A stretch of 64,000 nt of DNA from Flavobacterium panacis (GCF_024649945.1 NZ_JANKMS010000003.1:186001-250000), one strand, 5' to 3'; counted from the first letter of the stretch, positions 43,881 through 51,937 are shown. The notes: generated from the sequence alone by a model not told the origin. A program made the numbers and translations.

Positions 43881-43897
43881 ACTTTGAATTACAAAGT
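43881..43897 (+). promoter_or_regulatory. Operator palindrome, copy 2
   Basis: ACTTTG-AATTA-CAAAGT, the same 6-5-6 palindrome as at 42922-42938, followed by the same ACTTT extension (CAAAGTACTTT). It lies 18 bp before the next start codon. The box AAACTTTG is one base off TAnnTTTG, so a promoter here is weaker or absent. Confidence 0.65.
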
Positions 43898-43915
43898 ACT
43901 TTTAAATCTAAAACA

Positions 43916-45304
43916 ATGAAAAAACATCAAATTATTTTAGCTTGTACAGCAGTTTTTTTACTGCTTTTTTACAACGAATCTGTTGGAATCAATATTTCTA
44001 TTTTCGGTGTAGTTCTTACGCTCCTGATTAGTTATTTCTTTCAGGAGAAGTTTGTCGACAGATCACATTTGGTTCTTGTAATGACCTCTATTTTGTCTTG
44101 TTTTGCCTTTGCTTGGTACGGAGATGCTGCATCATTCTTTGCTTTGGCTTTGTCAATTTTGTTTTTACAATTCAAAACGCAAGATGGTGAACTCAAAATC
44201 ATTCAGGTTTTTCCTTTGATAATCTTAAACGGATTTGCTTCTATAGGTCGAATATTTATGTTTAATCAGTGGCTTCCAGAACGAAAAATCCACAATGATT
44301 TTGCTAAAAAACTCGTTGCTTTCGTAGTTATTCCACTAGTATTCTTGGGATTGTTTTTTATCGTTTATTCTTTCGGAAGTAATCATTTCTCTTCATTATT
44401 TACCGATTATGAGTTGGATCTTAATATGCCGCAATTAATAGGAATCAGTATTTTAGGGTTTTACATTTCGTTTAGTTTTTGGAATTATTGGGTTCCAGAT
44501 ACTTGTTACGAGTACAATTCAAGATTGAATAATAATTTCGTAAATGTTTCTAACATAAAGAATCAAAGCACTTTTTCATTTTTAGATTTGGATTTCGAAA
44601 GAAAAAGCGGCGAAATCACATTGTTTCTGCTCAATATTATGCTCTTAGTCTTCATCGGAACTTATAATTACGAACAGTTTTTTGAAGTTATAGAAAAAGC
44701 AAATCTGAGTTCAGATACACACGAACGCGTAAATGCCGTAATTTTTTCAATCTTGATGGCAGTGGGGGTAATCCTGTTTTACTTTAAAGGAGGGTTTAAT
44801 TTTGATGAAAAAGCTACAACTTTGAAGAAACTGGCGAAAGCTTGGTTAGTTTTAAATGTAGTTTTGATTGTAAGTACGATGATTAAAAATACAGAATATG
44901 TTTCTTTTTATGGCTTAACTTATAAACGACTTGGAGTTTATGCTTTTCTGATTTTAGCCATCATTGGTTTGATTGTATCTTTTCAGAAAATCCAAAAACA
45001 GAAAACAAACGCCTATCTTTTTAATCAAATGGTTTGGTATTTCTACGGAACAATTATTCTATGCAGTTATGTAAACTGGGGAAGTTTAATTACCAATTAT
45101 AATATTTCTGTAAACAAAGGAGTAGAGCCTGTTTTTTTAAGCGGATTAAATTTTAATGATGAAGCGCGAAGAGAATATTTTAAAAAGAACAATTTAGACG
45201 GAAAATATTCAGAAGCTGTGAGAGAAGAAATGATTTCGAATTATCAAGATGCTAGTTTTTTATCTAAAGCGTTGTATTATGAGTTTTTGGATAAGAAGAA
45301 ATAA
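43916..45304 (+). CDS. DUF4153/DUF4173-type polytopic membrane protein
   Basis: 462 aa with about ten hydrophobic segments, starting at 7-27 and ending near 375-395. The segment TYKRLGVYAFLILAIIGLIV and the following ILCSYVNWGSLITNYNIS fit the C-terminal signature of the DUF4153/DUF4173 families, of unknown function. The final 60 residues are soluble (NDEARREYFKKNNLDGKYS). It is the third gene of the operon, with the second palindrome in front of it, and ends at a terminator. Probably an inner-membrane protein controlled by the winged-helix regulator. Confidence 0.78.
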   Translation: MKKHQIILACTAVFLLLFYNESVGINISIFGVVLTLLISYFFQEKFVDRSHLVLVMTSILSCFAFAWYGDAASFFALALSILFLQFKTQDGELKIIQVFPLIILNGFASIGRIFMFNQWLPERKIHNDFAKKLVAFVVIPLVFLGLFFIVYSFGSNHFSSLFTDYELDLNMPQLIGISILGFYISFSFWNYWVPDTCYEYNSRLNNNFVNVSNIKNQSTFSFLDLDFERKSGEITLFLLNIMLLVFIGTYNYEQFFEVIEKANLSSDTHERVNAVIFSILMAVGVILFYFKGGFNFDEKATTLKKLAKAWLVLNVVLIVSTMIKNTEYVSFYGLTYKRLGVYAFLILAIIGLIVSFQKIQKQKTNAYLFNQMVWYFYGTIILCSYVNWGSLITNYNISVNKGVEPVFLSGLNFNDEARREYFKKNNLDGKYSEAVREEMISNYQDASFLSKALYYEFLDKKK

Positions 45305-45325
45305 ACTATTCTGATTTATTATTTT

Positions 45326-45359
45326 AAAAGCCTTATTTGTATTAACTATAGGGCTTTTT
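45326..45359 (+). terminator. Terminator of the membrane-protein operon
   Basis: AAAAGCCTTAT (45326-45336) pairs with ATAGGGCTTTT (45348-45358), one G-T pair, then T. The following 266 bp to 45626 show no gene. Confidence 0.8.
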
Positions 45360-45626
45360 ATTTGTCTCTATATTAGATGTTTAAAGTGTTTGTTGGAAGA
45401 ATATTTATTATATTTGATTTGCGGAATTTTAAAAATAATAAAATTTTTACTACAATGTGCTTTCGCGAGAATCATAGATTAATTTTTTTTTTGCCTGATT
45501 GATTTTGGTTAATACAAATTTTAAATCCAATATGTTAATCAGCTAAAATCGTAGCAACTAGTATGAATAAATATACTAATTGAACGTCTTTTTGGAATAA
45601 ATTAATAAAATTTAAAAAATCGCCGT

Positions 45627-45863
45627 ATGAAAAAAACAATCGCAAGTGATGAAAAATCGGGACTAGAATGCCCGGTTTGTAGATTCAAAATTAAATTTAA
45701 TATGATGGATCTTTTGATGAAAAAGAGCATAGTCTGTCCGTCTTGTAATTTAACCATGAATATGGATGTTCCGGAAGATATGAAAAGACATCTACAAGAG
45801 ATTAGTTTAGCTGAGCAATTTACAGGAAAGTCTCAGTCTTTTGATAAAAAATTAAAAGGCTAA
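45627..45863 (+). CDS. Small double-CxxC protein, 78 aa
   Basis: Two CxxC pairs, ECPVCRFK (about 15-18) and VCPSCNLT (about 37-40), 22 residues apart, form a likely zinc ribbon. The middle MMDLLMKKS helix and the C-terminal helix MKRHLQEISLAEQFTGK are charged. There is no signal peptide. I do not recognise the family; a zinc-ribbon adaptor or nucleic-acid/protein-binding role would fit. It stands alone between the previous terminator and convergent rluF, 19 bp from the latter. Confidence 0.7.
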   Translation: MKKTIASDEKSGLECPVCRFKIKFNMMDLLMKKSIVCPSCNLTMNMDVPEDMKRHLQEISLAEQFTGKSQSFDKKLKG

Positions 45864-45882
45864 TAGCAGCCTTTTAATTTTT

Positions 45883-46716
45883 TTATTTATCTCCTCTTTT
45901 CTTAAATCGAGGATCATGTTTTGAGATGAAATTTTTTCTTCTGGTTGGAGTTGTACCACTTGACGTTGAACTTTCCACTTTAGGAAAACTTGCTTCTTCT
46001 GTTTTACTAGAAGGCTCAATCAACTGATTTAGTTCTTTTATTTCAGCATCAGTTAAATCTCTATATCTTCCGACAGGAACATCCAAAGAAATATTGATAA
46101 TTCGGATACGTTTAAGCGCAGTAACTTCATAACCCAAATATTCAGACATTCTTCTGATCTGACGGTTTAGTCCTTGCGTTAAAATAATCTTGAAAGTATA
46201 TTTACTGATTTGTTCAACTTTGCACTTCTTGGTAACAGTATCCAAAATCGGAACCCCATTTCCCATTCTTTGAATAAAGCGTTCTGTAATAGGTTTGTTT
46301 ACGGTAACTGTATATTCTTTTTCGTGGTTGTTTCTTGCACGAAGAATTTTATTTACGATATCACCATCATTGGTCATAAAAATTAATCCTTCACTGGCTT
46401 TATCCAGTCTTCCGATTGGAAAAATACGTTTTGGATAATTAATGTAATCCACAATATTATTTTGAACTTCTAAATTAGTCGTACACTCAATTCCAACCGG
46501 TTTATTGAATGCTAAATAAATTAATTTTTCGTTTTTCTCAACGATTAATTTTCCGTCAATTCGCACTTCGTCATTTGGCGAAACTTTAGTTCCCATTTCC
46601 GGAACAGCGCCATTTATTGTTACGCGTCCTTCTTCAATTAGTTTATCAGCCTCACGACGAGAACAATATCCCGTTTCTCCAATAAATTTATTAAGACGTT
46701 TTAAATTTTCTTCCAT
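45883..46716 (-). CDS. rluF: 23S rRNA pseudouridine synthase, RluF-like
   Basis: 277 aa. An N-terminal S4 RNA-binding domain (about 5-55: [20 protein letters not shown]) precedes the RsuA/RluF-type catalytic domain. This has [11 protein letters not shown], the active site [10 protein letters not shown] with catalytic Asp105, and [12 protein letters not shown]. The motif after the S4 domain and the IECTT sequence favour RluF (pseudouridine 2604 of 23S rRNA) over RluB/E. A basic low-complexity tail ([15 protein letters not shown] to FKKRGDK) is an extension. CAAAAATA at 46721-46728 gives a - strand TATTTTTG box 5 bp before the start. Confidence 0.88.
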   Translation of the reverse strand: MEENLKRLNKFIGETGYCSRREADKLIEEGRVTINGAVPEMGTKVSPNDEVRIDGKLIVEKNEKLIYLAFNKPVGIECTTNLEVQNNIVDYINYPKRIFPIGRLDKASEGLIFMTNDGDIVNKILRARNNHEKEYTVTVNKPITERFIQRMGNGVPILDTVTKKCKVEQISKYTFKIILTQGLNRQIRRMSEYLGYEVTALKRIRIINISLDVPVGRYRDLTDAEIKELNQLIEPSSKTEEASFPKVESSTSSGTTPTRRKNFISKHDPRFKKRGDK

Positions 46717-46720
46717 ACTG

Positions 46721-46728
46721 CAAAAATA
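46721..46728 (-). promoter_or_regulatory. Putative -7 box of rluF
   Basis: TATTTTTG on the - strand, only 5 bp from the ATG, so the message would be nearly leaderless. No clear -33. Confidence 0.45.
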
Positions 46729-46775
46729 GGCAAAAAATAAATTTTAGACTTTAGATTTATTTGGTTTCAGAAAAA

Positions 46776-46810
46776 ACTTAGAACCTTAGCAACTTAGAAT
46801 CTTAGCATCT
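46776..46810. repeat. AACTTAGAATCTTAGCA-type repeat
   Basis: Tandem-like copies of CTTAGAAYCTTAGCAA, ending 3 bp before the stop codon of the ABM-family gene. The same motif recurs at 51931-51970 across the lpxK stop codon. Confidence 0.7.
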
Positions 46811-46813
46811 CTT

Positions 46814-47161
46814 TTAAGAGTGATGAAAATCAATACTATCTTCAGGAGTTTCTTTTCTTTCAAACATTCCGTAATCACGAACTACCGTTGCAATTCTTAA
46901 ATGATAATCTCTAAAAATGCCATTTCTGCCTTTTTGCTGAGCGAGACGATGCATTTCAAGATTTCGCCATTGTTGAATACTTTCCTCATCTCTCCAAAAA
47001 GACAAAGACAAAATTTTTCCAGAATCACTCAAACTCTGAAAACGTTCAATAGAAATAAATCCATCAATATGATTTAATTCTGGTTTTAGACTTGCGGCAA
47101 TATCCAGATATTCTTCTTTTTTACCTTCGTTAGGAATGACTTCAAAAATTACGGCGATCAT
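46814..47161 (-). CDS. Antibiotic biosynthesis monooxygenase (ABM) domain protein
   Basis: 115 aa of the dimeric alpha-beta barrel type. Landmarks are MIAVIFEVIPNEGKKEEYLDIAA, a helix, LNHIDGFISIERFQSL, then LSLSFWRDEESIQQWRN and the second helix with HRLAQQKGRNGIF, as in ABM/YgiN-like proteins. Members range from monooxygenases to haem-degrading and quinone-linked enzymes, so the activity cannot be told. The C-terminal tail carries HH (SIDFHHS). It lies between two repeat tracts on the - strand; no partner gene is obvious. Confidence 0.85.
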   Translation of the reverse strand: MIAVIFEVIPNEGKKEEYLDIAASLKPELNHIDGFISIERFQSLSDSGKILSLSFWRDEESIQQWRNLEMHRLAQQKGRNGIFRDYHLRIATVVRDYGMFERKETPEDSIDFHHS

Positions 47162-47165
47162 CTTT

Positions 47166-47304
47166 TTGAGTTATAAGTTATGAATTATAAGTTATGAGTT
47201 ATGAGTTATGTGTGAAAAACTTTGTCTCTTTGAAACTTTGTCACTTTGTATCTAAGAGCTTTGTATCTAAGAGCTTTGTATCTAAGAGCTTTGTATCTAA
47301 GAGC
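47166..47304. repeat. Tandem short repeats, GTTATGA and 15-bp TTTGTATCTAAGAGC units
   Basis: Units of GTTATRA run from 47168 to 47210, then four exact copies of a 15-mer TTTGTATCTAAGAGC at 47245-47304. The last copy overlaps the end of the hydrolase gene (stop at 47297-47299), so the repeat supplies its final codons and stop. Copy number may vary between strains. Confidence 0.9.
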
Positions 47305-48157
47305 TTTGCTCGTTAAAAAGAAACTCAATCACTTTATCATACAAATCGTCATCATGCATTCCGTGACCTAAGCCGCTGGTTTCTATGAATTGACTATTTT
47401 TCCAGTTACTGGCTATTTTTTTTCCTTCGGCGAAAGCCACAATTTTATCAGAAGTATCATGAGCAATCAATCCAGGAATAGTAAATTCAGATGCAAATTT
47501 TTGGCCTGAAAAATCTGCCAGTTTAAAATTGAAACGATTTACGAATTTATTTTCTAGAAGAGGAAGCATTTTTCTGTTTAGACTTAACATTGAAATGTAA
47601 TTATCAATCAAAGTTTTTAAATCTGAAGGAGCTCCTAAAATCACCATTTTATTAATGCTCGTATTCGGAAATAAATATTGATGATAAACACAGGCAGCGC
47701 CACCAATCGAATGTCCGATGATAATTTCTGGCTGATACTTTTCTACTGCTTTATTAATAAATTCGGCATAAAGAGGTACATTAAACTCTTTTCCGCTACT
47801 TTGTCCATGAGCGGGAGCATCAAGTGCGATAATAGTACTTCCAGATTTTTGTAAATGTGGTAACGTTTTTTTCCAGCGTGCAGCATTGCTTTCCCAGCCG
47901 TGAACCAATAGAATTTTGGTTGCATTTCCTTTCCAAATGTAAGTTTGAAAATGATGCTCGTTATGATGAAAAGTTTCTGTTTCTGTGTTTTTTAAAACTT
48001 TAGGAAGCGTTTCTTTTTGTAATCTTCCCACTCTTGGTTGACTAAAAAGTGCATATGAAAGTTCCATCGCTTTTTGGGGACGAACATAACTCAAGAAGTT
48101 TATATATGATCCAACCGATTTTAAGGTAACAAAACGGATTCCTTTTTTAATTTTCAA
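47297..48157 (-). CDS. Alpha/beta hydrolase
   Basis: 286 aa with the alpha/beta hydrolase fold: oxyanion loop VHGWESNAARW, the nucleophile elbow GHSIGG with Ser150, an acid in IAHDTSDKIV, and the catalytic His in GLGHGMHDDD. The N-terminus is basic with no clear signal peptide, so it is probably cytosolic or loosely membrane-associated (segment SYINFLSYV). Substrate unknown. The stop codon TAG lies inside the 15-bp tandem repeat, so the last residues (NEQSS) may differ between strains. Confidence 0.85.
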   Translation of the reverse strand: MKIKKGIRFVTLKSVGSYINFLSYVRPQKAMELSYALFSQPRVGRLQKETLPKVLKNTETETFHHNEHHFQTYIWKGNATKILLVHGWESNAARWKKTLPHLQKSGSTIIALDAPAHGQSSGKEFNVPLYAEFINKAVEKYQPEIIIGHSIGGAACVYHQYLFPNTSINKMVILGAPSDLKTLIDNYISMLSLNRKMLPLLENKFVNRFNFKLADFSGQKFASEFTIPGLIAHDTSDKIVAFAEGKKIASNWKNSQFIETSGLGHGMHDDDLYDKVIEFLFNEQSS

Positions 48158-48190
48158 AACTTATTTTTTTCTAAAGGTAAAAAAAGGTCT

Positions 48191-48280
48191 GCCACGAATT
48201 GCACAAATTAACACGAATTTTTTATTCACATTGTTACAGACAGAAAAAGATAATTAGTGGAAATTCGTGAAATTCGTGGC
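48191..48280. repeat. Inverted CACGAATT repeat
   Basis: Starts GCCACGAATTGCACAAATT and ends AATTCGTGGC, with ends complementary (48191-48200 with 48271-48280). The same family appears at 38575-38804 and 62169-62225. Confidence 0.75.
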
Positions 48281-48286
48281 AAAAAA

Positions 48287-48319
48287 AGCAAAAAAAAAGT
48301 CCCGATTTAATCGGGACTT
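48287..48319 (-). terminator. Terminator of the nif3-like / coiled-coil operon
   Basis: AGTCCCGATT and AATCGGGACT pair (48298-48318); the A run to the left gives T on the - strand. Confidence 0.85.
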
Positions 48320-48324
48320 GATAT

Positions 48325-49104
48325 TTAGAATTTTGAGAACAATTGTTCCATTTTTTCTTTTTCTTCTTCAGCTAATTGCGTATCAACTAAGATTCTTCCA
48401 GAGTGCTCATCAGTGATGATTTTCTTTCTTGAAGCAATTTCAACCTGAGTTTGTGGTGGAATTGTAAAGAAAGATCCAGCAGAAGCTCCTCTTTCGATAG
48501 AAACTACAGCCAATCCGTTACGAACACTGCTTCTGATTCTGTTGTAAGCAGCTAATAATCTGTCTTCGATTTGTGCAGCATATTCAGCAGATTTCTCAGT
48601 CAAGAAGATTTCTTCTTTTTGAGTTTCAGCCATAATAGCATCCAATTCAGATTTTTTATGTTTTAAATGAGAGCTTTTAGCATCAAGTTTTTCTTTTAAA
48701 TTAGAAATAACTTCTTTTTTGTGCTCGATAGAAGCTTTCATTTCTTTGATTTGCTTTTCAGCCAATTGAATTTCTAATTCTTGAAATTCAACTTCTTTAG
48801 TCAAAGAATTAAATTCTCTGTTGTTACGTACTGATTCTTGTTGTTTTGTGTACTTCTTGATCACTTCTTTATGCTCCTCAATAGCAATTTTCTTTGCTTT
48901 GATTTGCTCTTCAATCACTTCAAGTTCACCTTTCAGTTTCTCTGAACGAGTGCTCAAACCTGCAACTTCATCTTCTAAATCTTCAACCTCTAAAGGAAGT
49001 TCTCCTCTAACGTTTCTGATTTCGTCAATTCTAGAGTCAATAAGCTGTAAATCGTATATTGCTCTTAACTTGTCCTCAACACTTAATTCTTTCGTATTCG
49101 TCAT
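48325..49104 (-). CDS. Coiled-coil protein of the zf-RING_7/DUF164 family, ribbon cysteines absent
   Basis: 259 aa. Residues about 10-185 form a long antiparallel coiled coil (heptads of Glu, Lys, Leu, Ile). The C-terminal region AGSFFTIPPQTQVEIASRKK then EHSGRILVDTQ aligns by eye with the C4 zinc ribbon of this family, but all four Cys are replaced. The same substitution pattern is, to my knowledge, common in Bacteroidetes homologues, so the fold may be kept without metal. It follows the nif3-like gene by 3 bp, a pairing known in many bacteria. Role unknown; a nucleic-acid or protein scaffold is possible. Confidence 0.85.
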   Translation of the reverse strand: MTNTKELSVEDKLRAIYDLQLIDSRIDEIRNVRGELPLEVEDLEDEVAGLSTRSEKLKGELEVIEEQIKAKKIAIEEHKEVIKKYTKQQESVRNNREFNSLTKEVEFQELEIQLAEKQIKEMKASIEHKKEVISNLKEKLDAKSSHLKHKKSELDAIMAETQKEEIFLTEKSAEYAAQIEDRLLAAYNRIRSSVRNGLAVVSIERGASAGSFFTIPPQTQVEIASRKKIITDEHSGRILVDTQLAEEEKEKMEQLFSKF

Positions 49105-49107
49105 ATT

Positions 49108-50202
49108 CTATAAGTACTTAACTGGATTTGTATTTTCTTCCGATAAAATGATTGCAAAATTAAGAATTTTTTTTCGAAGAAAATCAACAATATAATTTTT
49201 TGTATAGCGTTCGCTCTCAAAATGACCAATATCTGCCAAAAGTAACTTGTTTTCAGCTTCATAAAACTGGTGATACTTCAAATCTGAGGTCAAAAAAGCA
49301 TCGGCTCCAGACTGAATTGCGTTTTTTATAGCAAAACTTCCTGATCCTCCTAAAACAGCCACTTTTTTTATTTTTTTTTCTAAAAAAGCAGAATGACGAA
49401 TTCCGTCGGCAATCATTTTTTCTTTTACCAAATGAAGAAAATCTTTTTCATCCATTTCATTTTCGAATTCTCCAACCATTCCTAAACCAATATTCTGGTG
49501 CGCATTTTTCAAATCGTAAATTTCATAAGCGACTTCTTCATAAATATGATTAGCGAAAAGTGCTTTTAAAATTCTAGACTGCAAATGTTTTTCGAAAACA
49601 ACTTCGATTTTGATTTCTTCTCCTGTATGTAATTTTCCTTTTTCTCCAATTACAGGATTACTATCTTCATTTCCCTGAAAAGTAAAAAATCCCTGCGAAT
49701 TAAAACTGCAATTGTCATAGTTTCCAATGGTTCCTGCACCGGCTTCAAATAGTGCATTTCGAACTTTATCAGCATTATCTGGAACAGTGAAAGTGACTAA
49801 TTTTTGAATGAAATTTTGCTTCGGAATCAAAACTTTAGTATTTGTTAAACCTAGTGCGTCACAGAAAATTTTATTTACGCCTTGTGCATGATTGTCGAGT
49901 GCAGTATGAACGGCATAAATGGCAATGTCATTTTTGATTGCTTTTAAAATAGCACGTTCTACATAATTTTTACCAGTAATTTTTTTGATTCCTGAAAATA
50001 ATATAGGATGGAAACAAACCACAAGATTACAGTTTTTGGTGATAGCTTCGTTAATTACATTTTCCAAAGCATCATGGCAGACCAAAACTCCAGTACAATC
50101 TGTTTCTGAATCTCCTACTAGAAGTCCAACATTATCAAAATCTTCTGCATAGGCAAGAGGAGCCATTTCTTCTAAAACTGATGTAATATTTTTGATTTTC
50201 AT
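49108..50202 (-). CDS. Nif3-like dinuclear metal centre protein
   Basis: 364 aa from the ATG at 50202. An upstream ATG at 50220 gives a basic addition MKQNKK within a repeat and is less likely. The Nif3/YbgI fold is seen in LVGDSETDCTGVLVCHDAL, NLVVCFHPILFSGIKK with metal ligand His, an inserted PII-like domain (about 125-235), and AVLGGSGSFAI, LTSDLKYHQFYEAE and ADIGHFESE with the remaining metal ligands. These proteins are hexameric; YbgI may be a GTP cyclohydrolase-like enzyme, though the family role is debated. It is followed 3 bp later by the coiled-coil gene. Confidence 0.93.
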   Translation of the reverse strand: MKIKNITSVLEEMAPLAYAEDFDNVGLLVGDSETDCTGVLVCHDALENVINEAITKNCNLVVCFHPILFSGIKKITGKNYVERAILKAIKNDIAIYAVHTALDNHAQGVNKIFCDALGLTNTKVLIPKQNFIQKLVTFTVPDNADKVRNALFEAGAGTIGNYDNCSFNSQGFFTFQGNEDSNPVIGEKGKLHTGEEIKIEVVFEKHLQSRILKALFANHIYEEVAYEIYDLKNAHQNIGLGMVGEFENEMDEKDFLHLVKEKMIADGIRHSAFLEKKIKKVAVLGGSGSFAIKNAIQSGADAFLTSDLKYHQFYEAENKLLLADIGHFESERYTKNYIVDFLRKKILNFAIILSEENTNPVKYL

Positions 50203-50212
50203 TTTTTTGTTT

Positions 50213-50243
50213 TGTTTCAAGTTTTAGGTTTCAAGTTCTTTTG
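50213..50243. repeat. GTTTCAAG direct repeat
   Basis: GTTTCAAGTTTTAG and GTTTCAAGTT in tandem upstream of the nif3-like gene, the same motif as after ffh. Here it lies 5' of a gene, unlike the other repeats of the window. Confidence 0.55.
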
Positions 50244-50384
50244 TTTGTTTCAAAACCATAAACAAATTAACGAAAAAAAATATACTTGTAGTAAAATGAA
50301 ATTAATACCAGAAACAAGCTGTCTATATTTATGGATTATAAATGAGTAGTTTATATTATGTCAACTAAATTGCTGACTTTTCGT

Positions 50385-50392
50385 ATATTTGT
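50385..50392 (+). promoter_or_regulatory. Putative -7 box of the toxin-antitoxin genes
   Basis: TATATTTG matches TAnnTTTG and lies 18 bp before the antitoxin ATG. It would also be the nearest promoter for lpxK. Confidence 0.6.
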
Positions 50393-50410
50393 AATTCTAA
50401 ATTAGAAGTC

Positions 50411-50662
50411 ATGACTACAATAAAAATTAATGAAAACACAAAGACAGGAAAAGCATTTATGGAAATGTTTGAAGCTTTTTTTAAAGGTGTTGAAGGTATT
50501 GAAATTGTTGAAATTGTTGAAACAGATGATTATGGACAGGTTAATAAGGAAAGAAGCACTTATAATCCTGAGTTTGTAGATATGGTTTTGAAATCTGCTA
50601 AGGATAAAAAAAGTACAGAAATTGATCCTAAAGATGTATGGGGAAGTTTAGGATTGAAATAA
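50411..50662 (+). CDS. Antitoxin of a YoeB-type module (DUF2683-like)
   Basis: 83 aa. A first part (about 1-45: TTIKINENTKTGKAFMEMFEAF and GVEGIEIVEIVE) should fold as a small beta-helix DNA-binding or dimer unit. The second part (STYNPEFVDMVLKSAKDKKS, then IDPKDVWGSLGLK) is the likely toxin-neutralising segment. This layout with the ending VWGSLGLK fits DUF2683-type antitoxins I associate with YoeB toxins in Bacteroidetes. It overlaps the toxin start by 25 bp, which is typical of a co-translated module. Confidence 0.75.
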   Translation: MTTIKINENTKTGKAFMEMFEAFFKGVEGIEIVEIVETDDYGQVNKERSTYNPEFVDMVLKSAKDKKSTEIDPKDVWGSLGLK

Positions 50663-50919
50663 AGGAACTAGCGAAAAAACAAATTATTCAACATTATAAA
50701 TCTGGAGATAAAAAGAGTATAAAAAATATTGAAAAGATTCTTTTAGAGCTTTCAGAAACTCCTTTTGAGGGAATTGGAAATCCTGAACCCTTAAAGTATG
50801 AACTTACAGGTTTTTGGTCGAGACGAATAAATCAAAAAGACAGAATGATATATTATCTGGAAGATAGTACTGTGACAATTTTTGTCGTTTCTGCAAAAGG
50901 TCATTACTCAGATAAATAA
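50638..50919 (+). CDS. yoeB: YoeB family mRNA interferase toxin
   Basis: 93 aa. A ribosome-associated RNase that cuts mRNA in the A site and is held inactive by its antitoxin. The family pattern is clear: GIGNPEPLKYELTGFWSRRI (Glu50, Arg62/Arg63), MIYYLEDS, and the C-terminal AKGHYSDK with His89 and Tyr90, matching catalytic Glu46, Arg65, His83 and Tyr84 of E. coli YoeB. All catalytic residues are present, so it is probably active. The start overlaps the antitoxin end, and lpxK begins 4 bp after the stop. Confidence 0.92.
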   Translation: MGKFRIEIKELAKKQIIQHYKSGDKKSIKNIEKILLELSETPFEGIGNPEPLKYELTGFWSRRINQKDRMIYYLEDSTVTIFVVSAKGHYSDK

Positions 50920-50923
50920 CTAT

Positions 50924-51937
50924 ATGAACTTACTTCGAAAATTACTTTTCCCTTTCGCCATTTTATACGGATTCATTACTTCAATCCGAAATTTTCTTTT
51001 TGATAAAGGAGTTTTAAAATCAATTTCATTTGATGTTCCTGTAATTGCTGTGGGAAATCTTAGTGTTGGCGGAACTGGGAAAACACCTCAAATAGAATAT
51101 TTAATTCGATTATTATCTGATAAATATAAAGTAGCAACATTGAGTCGTGGTTATAAAAGAAAATCGGAAGGTTTTGTTTTGGCTGATCAAAAATCGAATG
51201 CTGAAATTCTGGGGGATGAACCCTTTCAGTTTTATCAAAAATTTCCAAATGTTATGGTTGCAGTGGATGCGAATCGTACAAACGGAATTCAACAATTACT
51301 TTCACAAAATGAAAAGCCGGAAATTATTTTACTAGACGATGCCTTTCAGCACCGAAAAGTAAAAGCTGGTTTTTATATTCTACTAACTTCTTATGGCGAT
51401 TTGTATGCAGATGATTTTATGCTTCCGACTGGAAATCTAAGAGAAAGTAGAAGCGGAGCAGAAAGAGCCAATATTGTTGTAGTGACCAAATGTCCCAACG
51501 TTTTATCTGATGAAGAACAAGCTGAAATTCGGCTGAAATTAAAGTTGAATTGTTCACAACAAATCTTTTTTACTTTTATAGATTACGATGAAGTAATTTT
51601 TGGTGCTTCAGAAAAAATGGCTGTCAGTGAAATTAAATCAGAATCTAAATTGCTTTTGGCTGGAATTGCAAAGCCCAAACCATTTTTCGATTATTTAAAA
51701 AATGATCATGATGAATGTTTAACGTTTCCGGACCATCATCATTTTTCGGACGCTGATTTAGATGCCATTCAAAATAAGGCAAACGGAAGAAAAATAATTA
51801 CAACCGAAAAAGATTATGTCCGTTTAAAAGATTCTAAACTGGTTTCTCAATTGTATTATCTTCCAATAAAAAGTACCTTCATCAATCACCAGCAAAACTT
51901 TGATGCTACAATTTTAGAGTATGTATATCAAACTTAG
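50924..51937 (+). CDS. lpxK: Tetraacyldisaccharide 4'-kinase
   Basis: It phosphorylates the 4' position of the lipid A precursor at the inner membrane, giving lipid IVA. From the ATG at 50924 the protein has 337 residues. An N-terminal hydrophobic helix (LLFPFAILYGFITSIRNFLF) anchors it. The P-loop is VGNLSVGGTGKTPQ, followed by VATLSRGYKR, GDEPFQFYQKFP and LLDDAFQHRK, all LpxK signatures. The gene is normally essential where lipid A is. It begins 4 bp after the yoeB stop with no promoter between, so transcription probably depends on the toxin-antitoxin promoter. The TAG stop lies in a short repeat. Confidence 0.95.
   Translation: MNLLRKLLFPFAILYGFITSIRNFLFDKGVLKSISFDVPVIAVGNLSVGGTGKTPQIEYLIRLLSDKYKVATLSRGYKRKSEGFVLADQKSNAEILGDEPFQFYQKFPNVMVAVDANRTNGIQQLLSQNEKPEIILLDDAFQHRKVKAGFYILLTSYGDLYADDFMLPTGNLRESRSGAERANIVVVTKCPNVLSDEEQAEIRLKLKLNCSQQIFFTFIDYDEVIFGASEKMAVSEIKSESKLLLAGIAKPKPFFDYLKNDHDECLTFPDHHHFSDADLDAIQNKANGRKIITTEKDYVRLKDSKLVSQLYYLPIKSTFINHQQNFDATILEYVYQT

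Noticed and set aside
47245..47304. Regular tandem repeats that might be a CRISPR array
   Set aside because: The 15-bp units are contiguous with no spacers and there are no cas genes.
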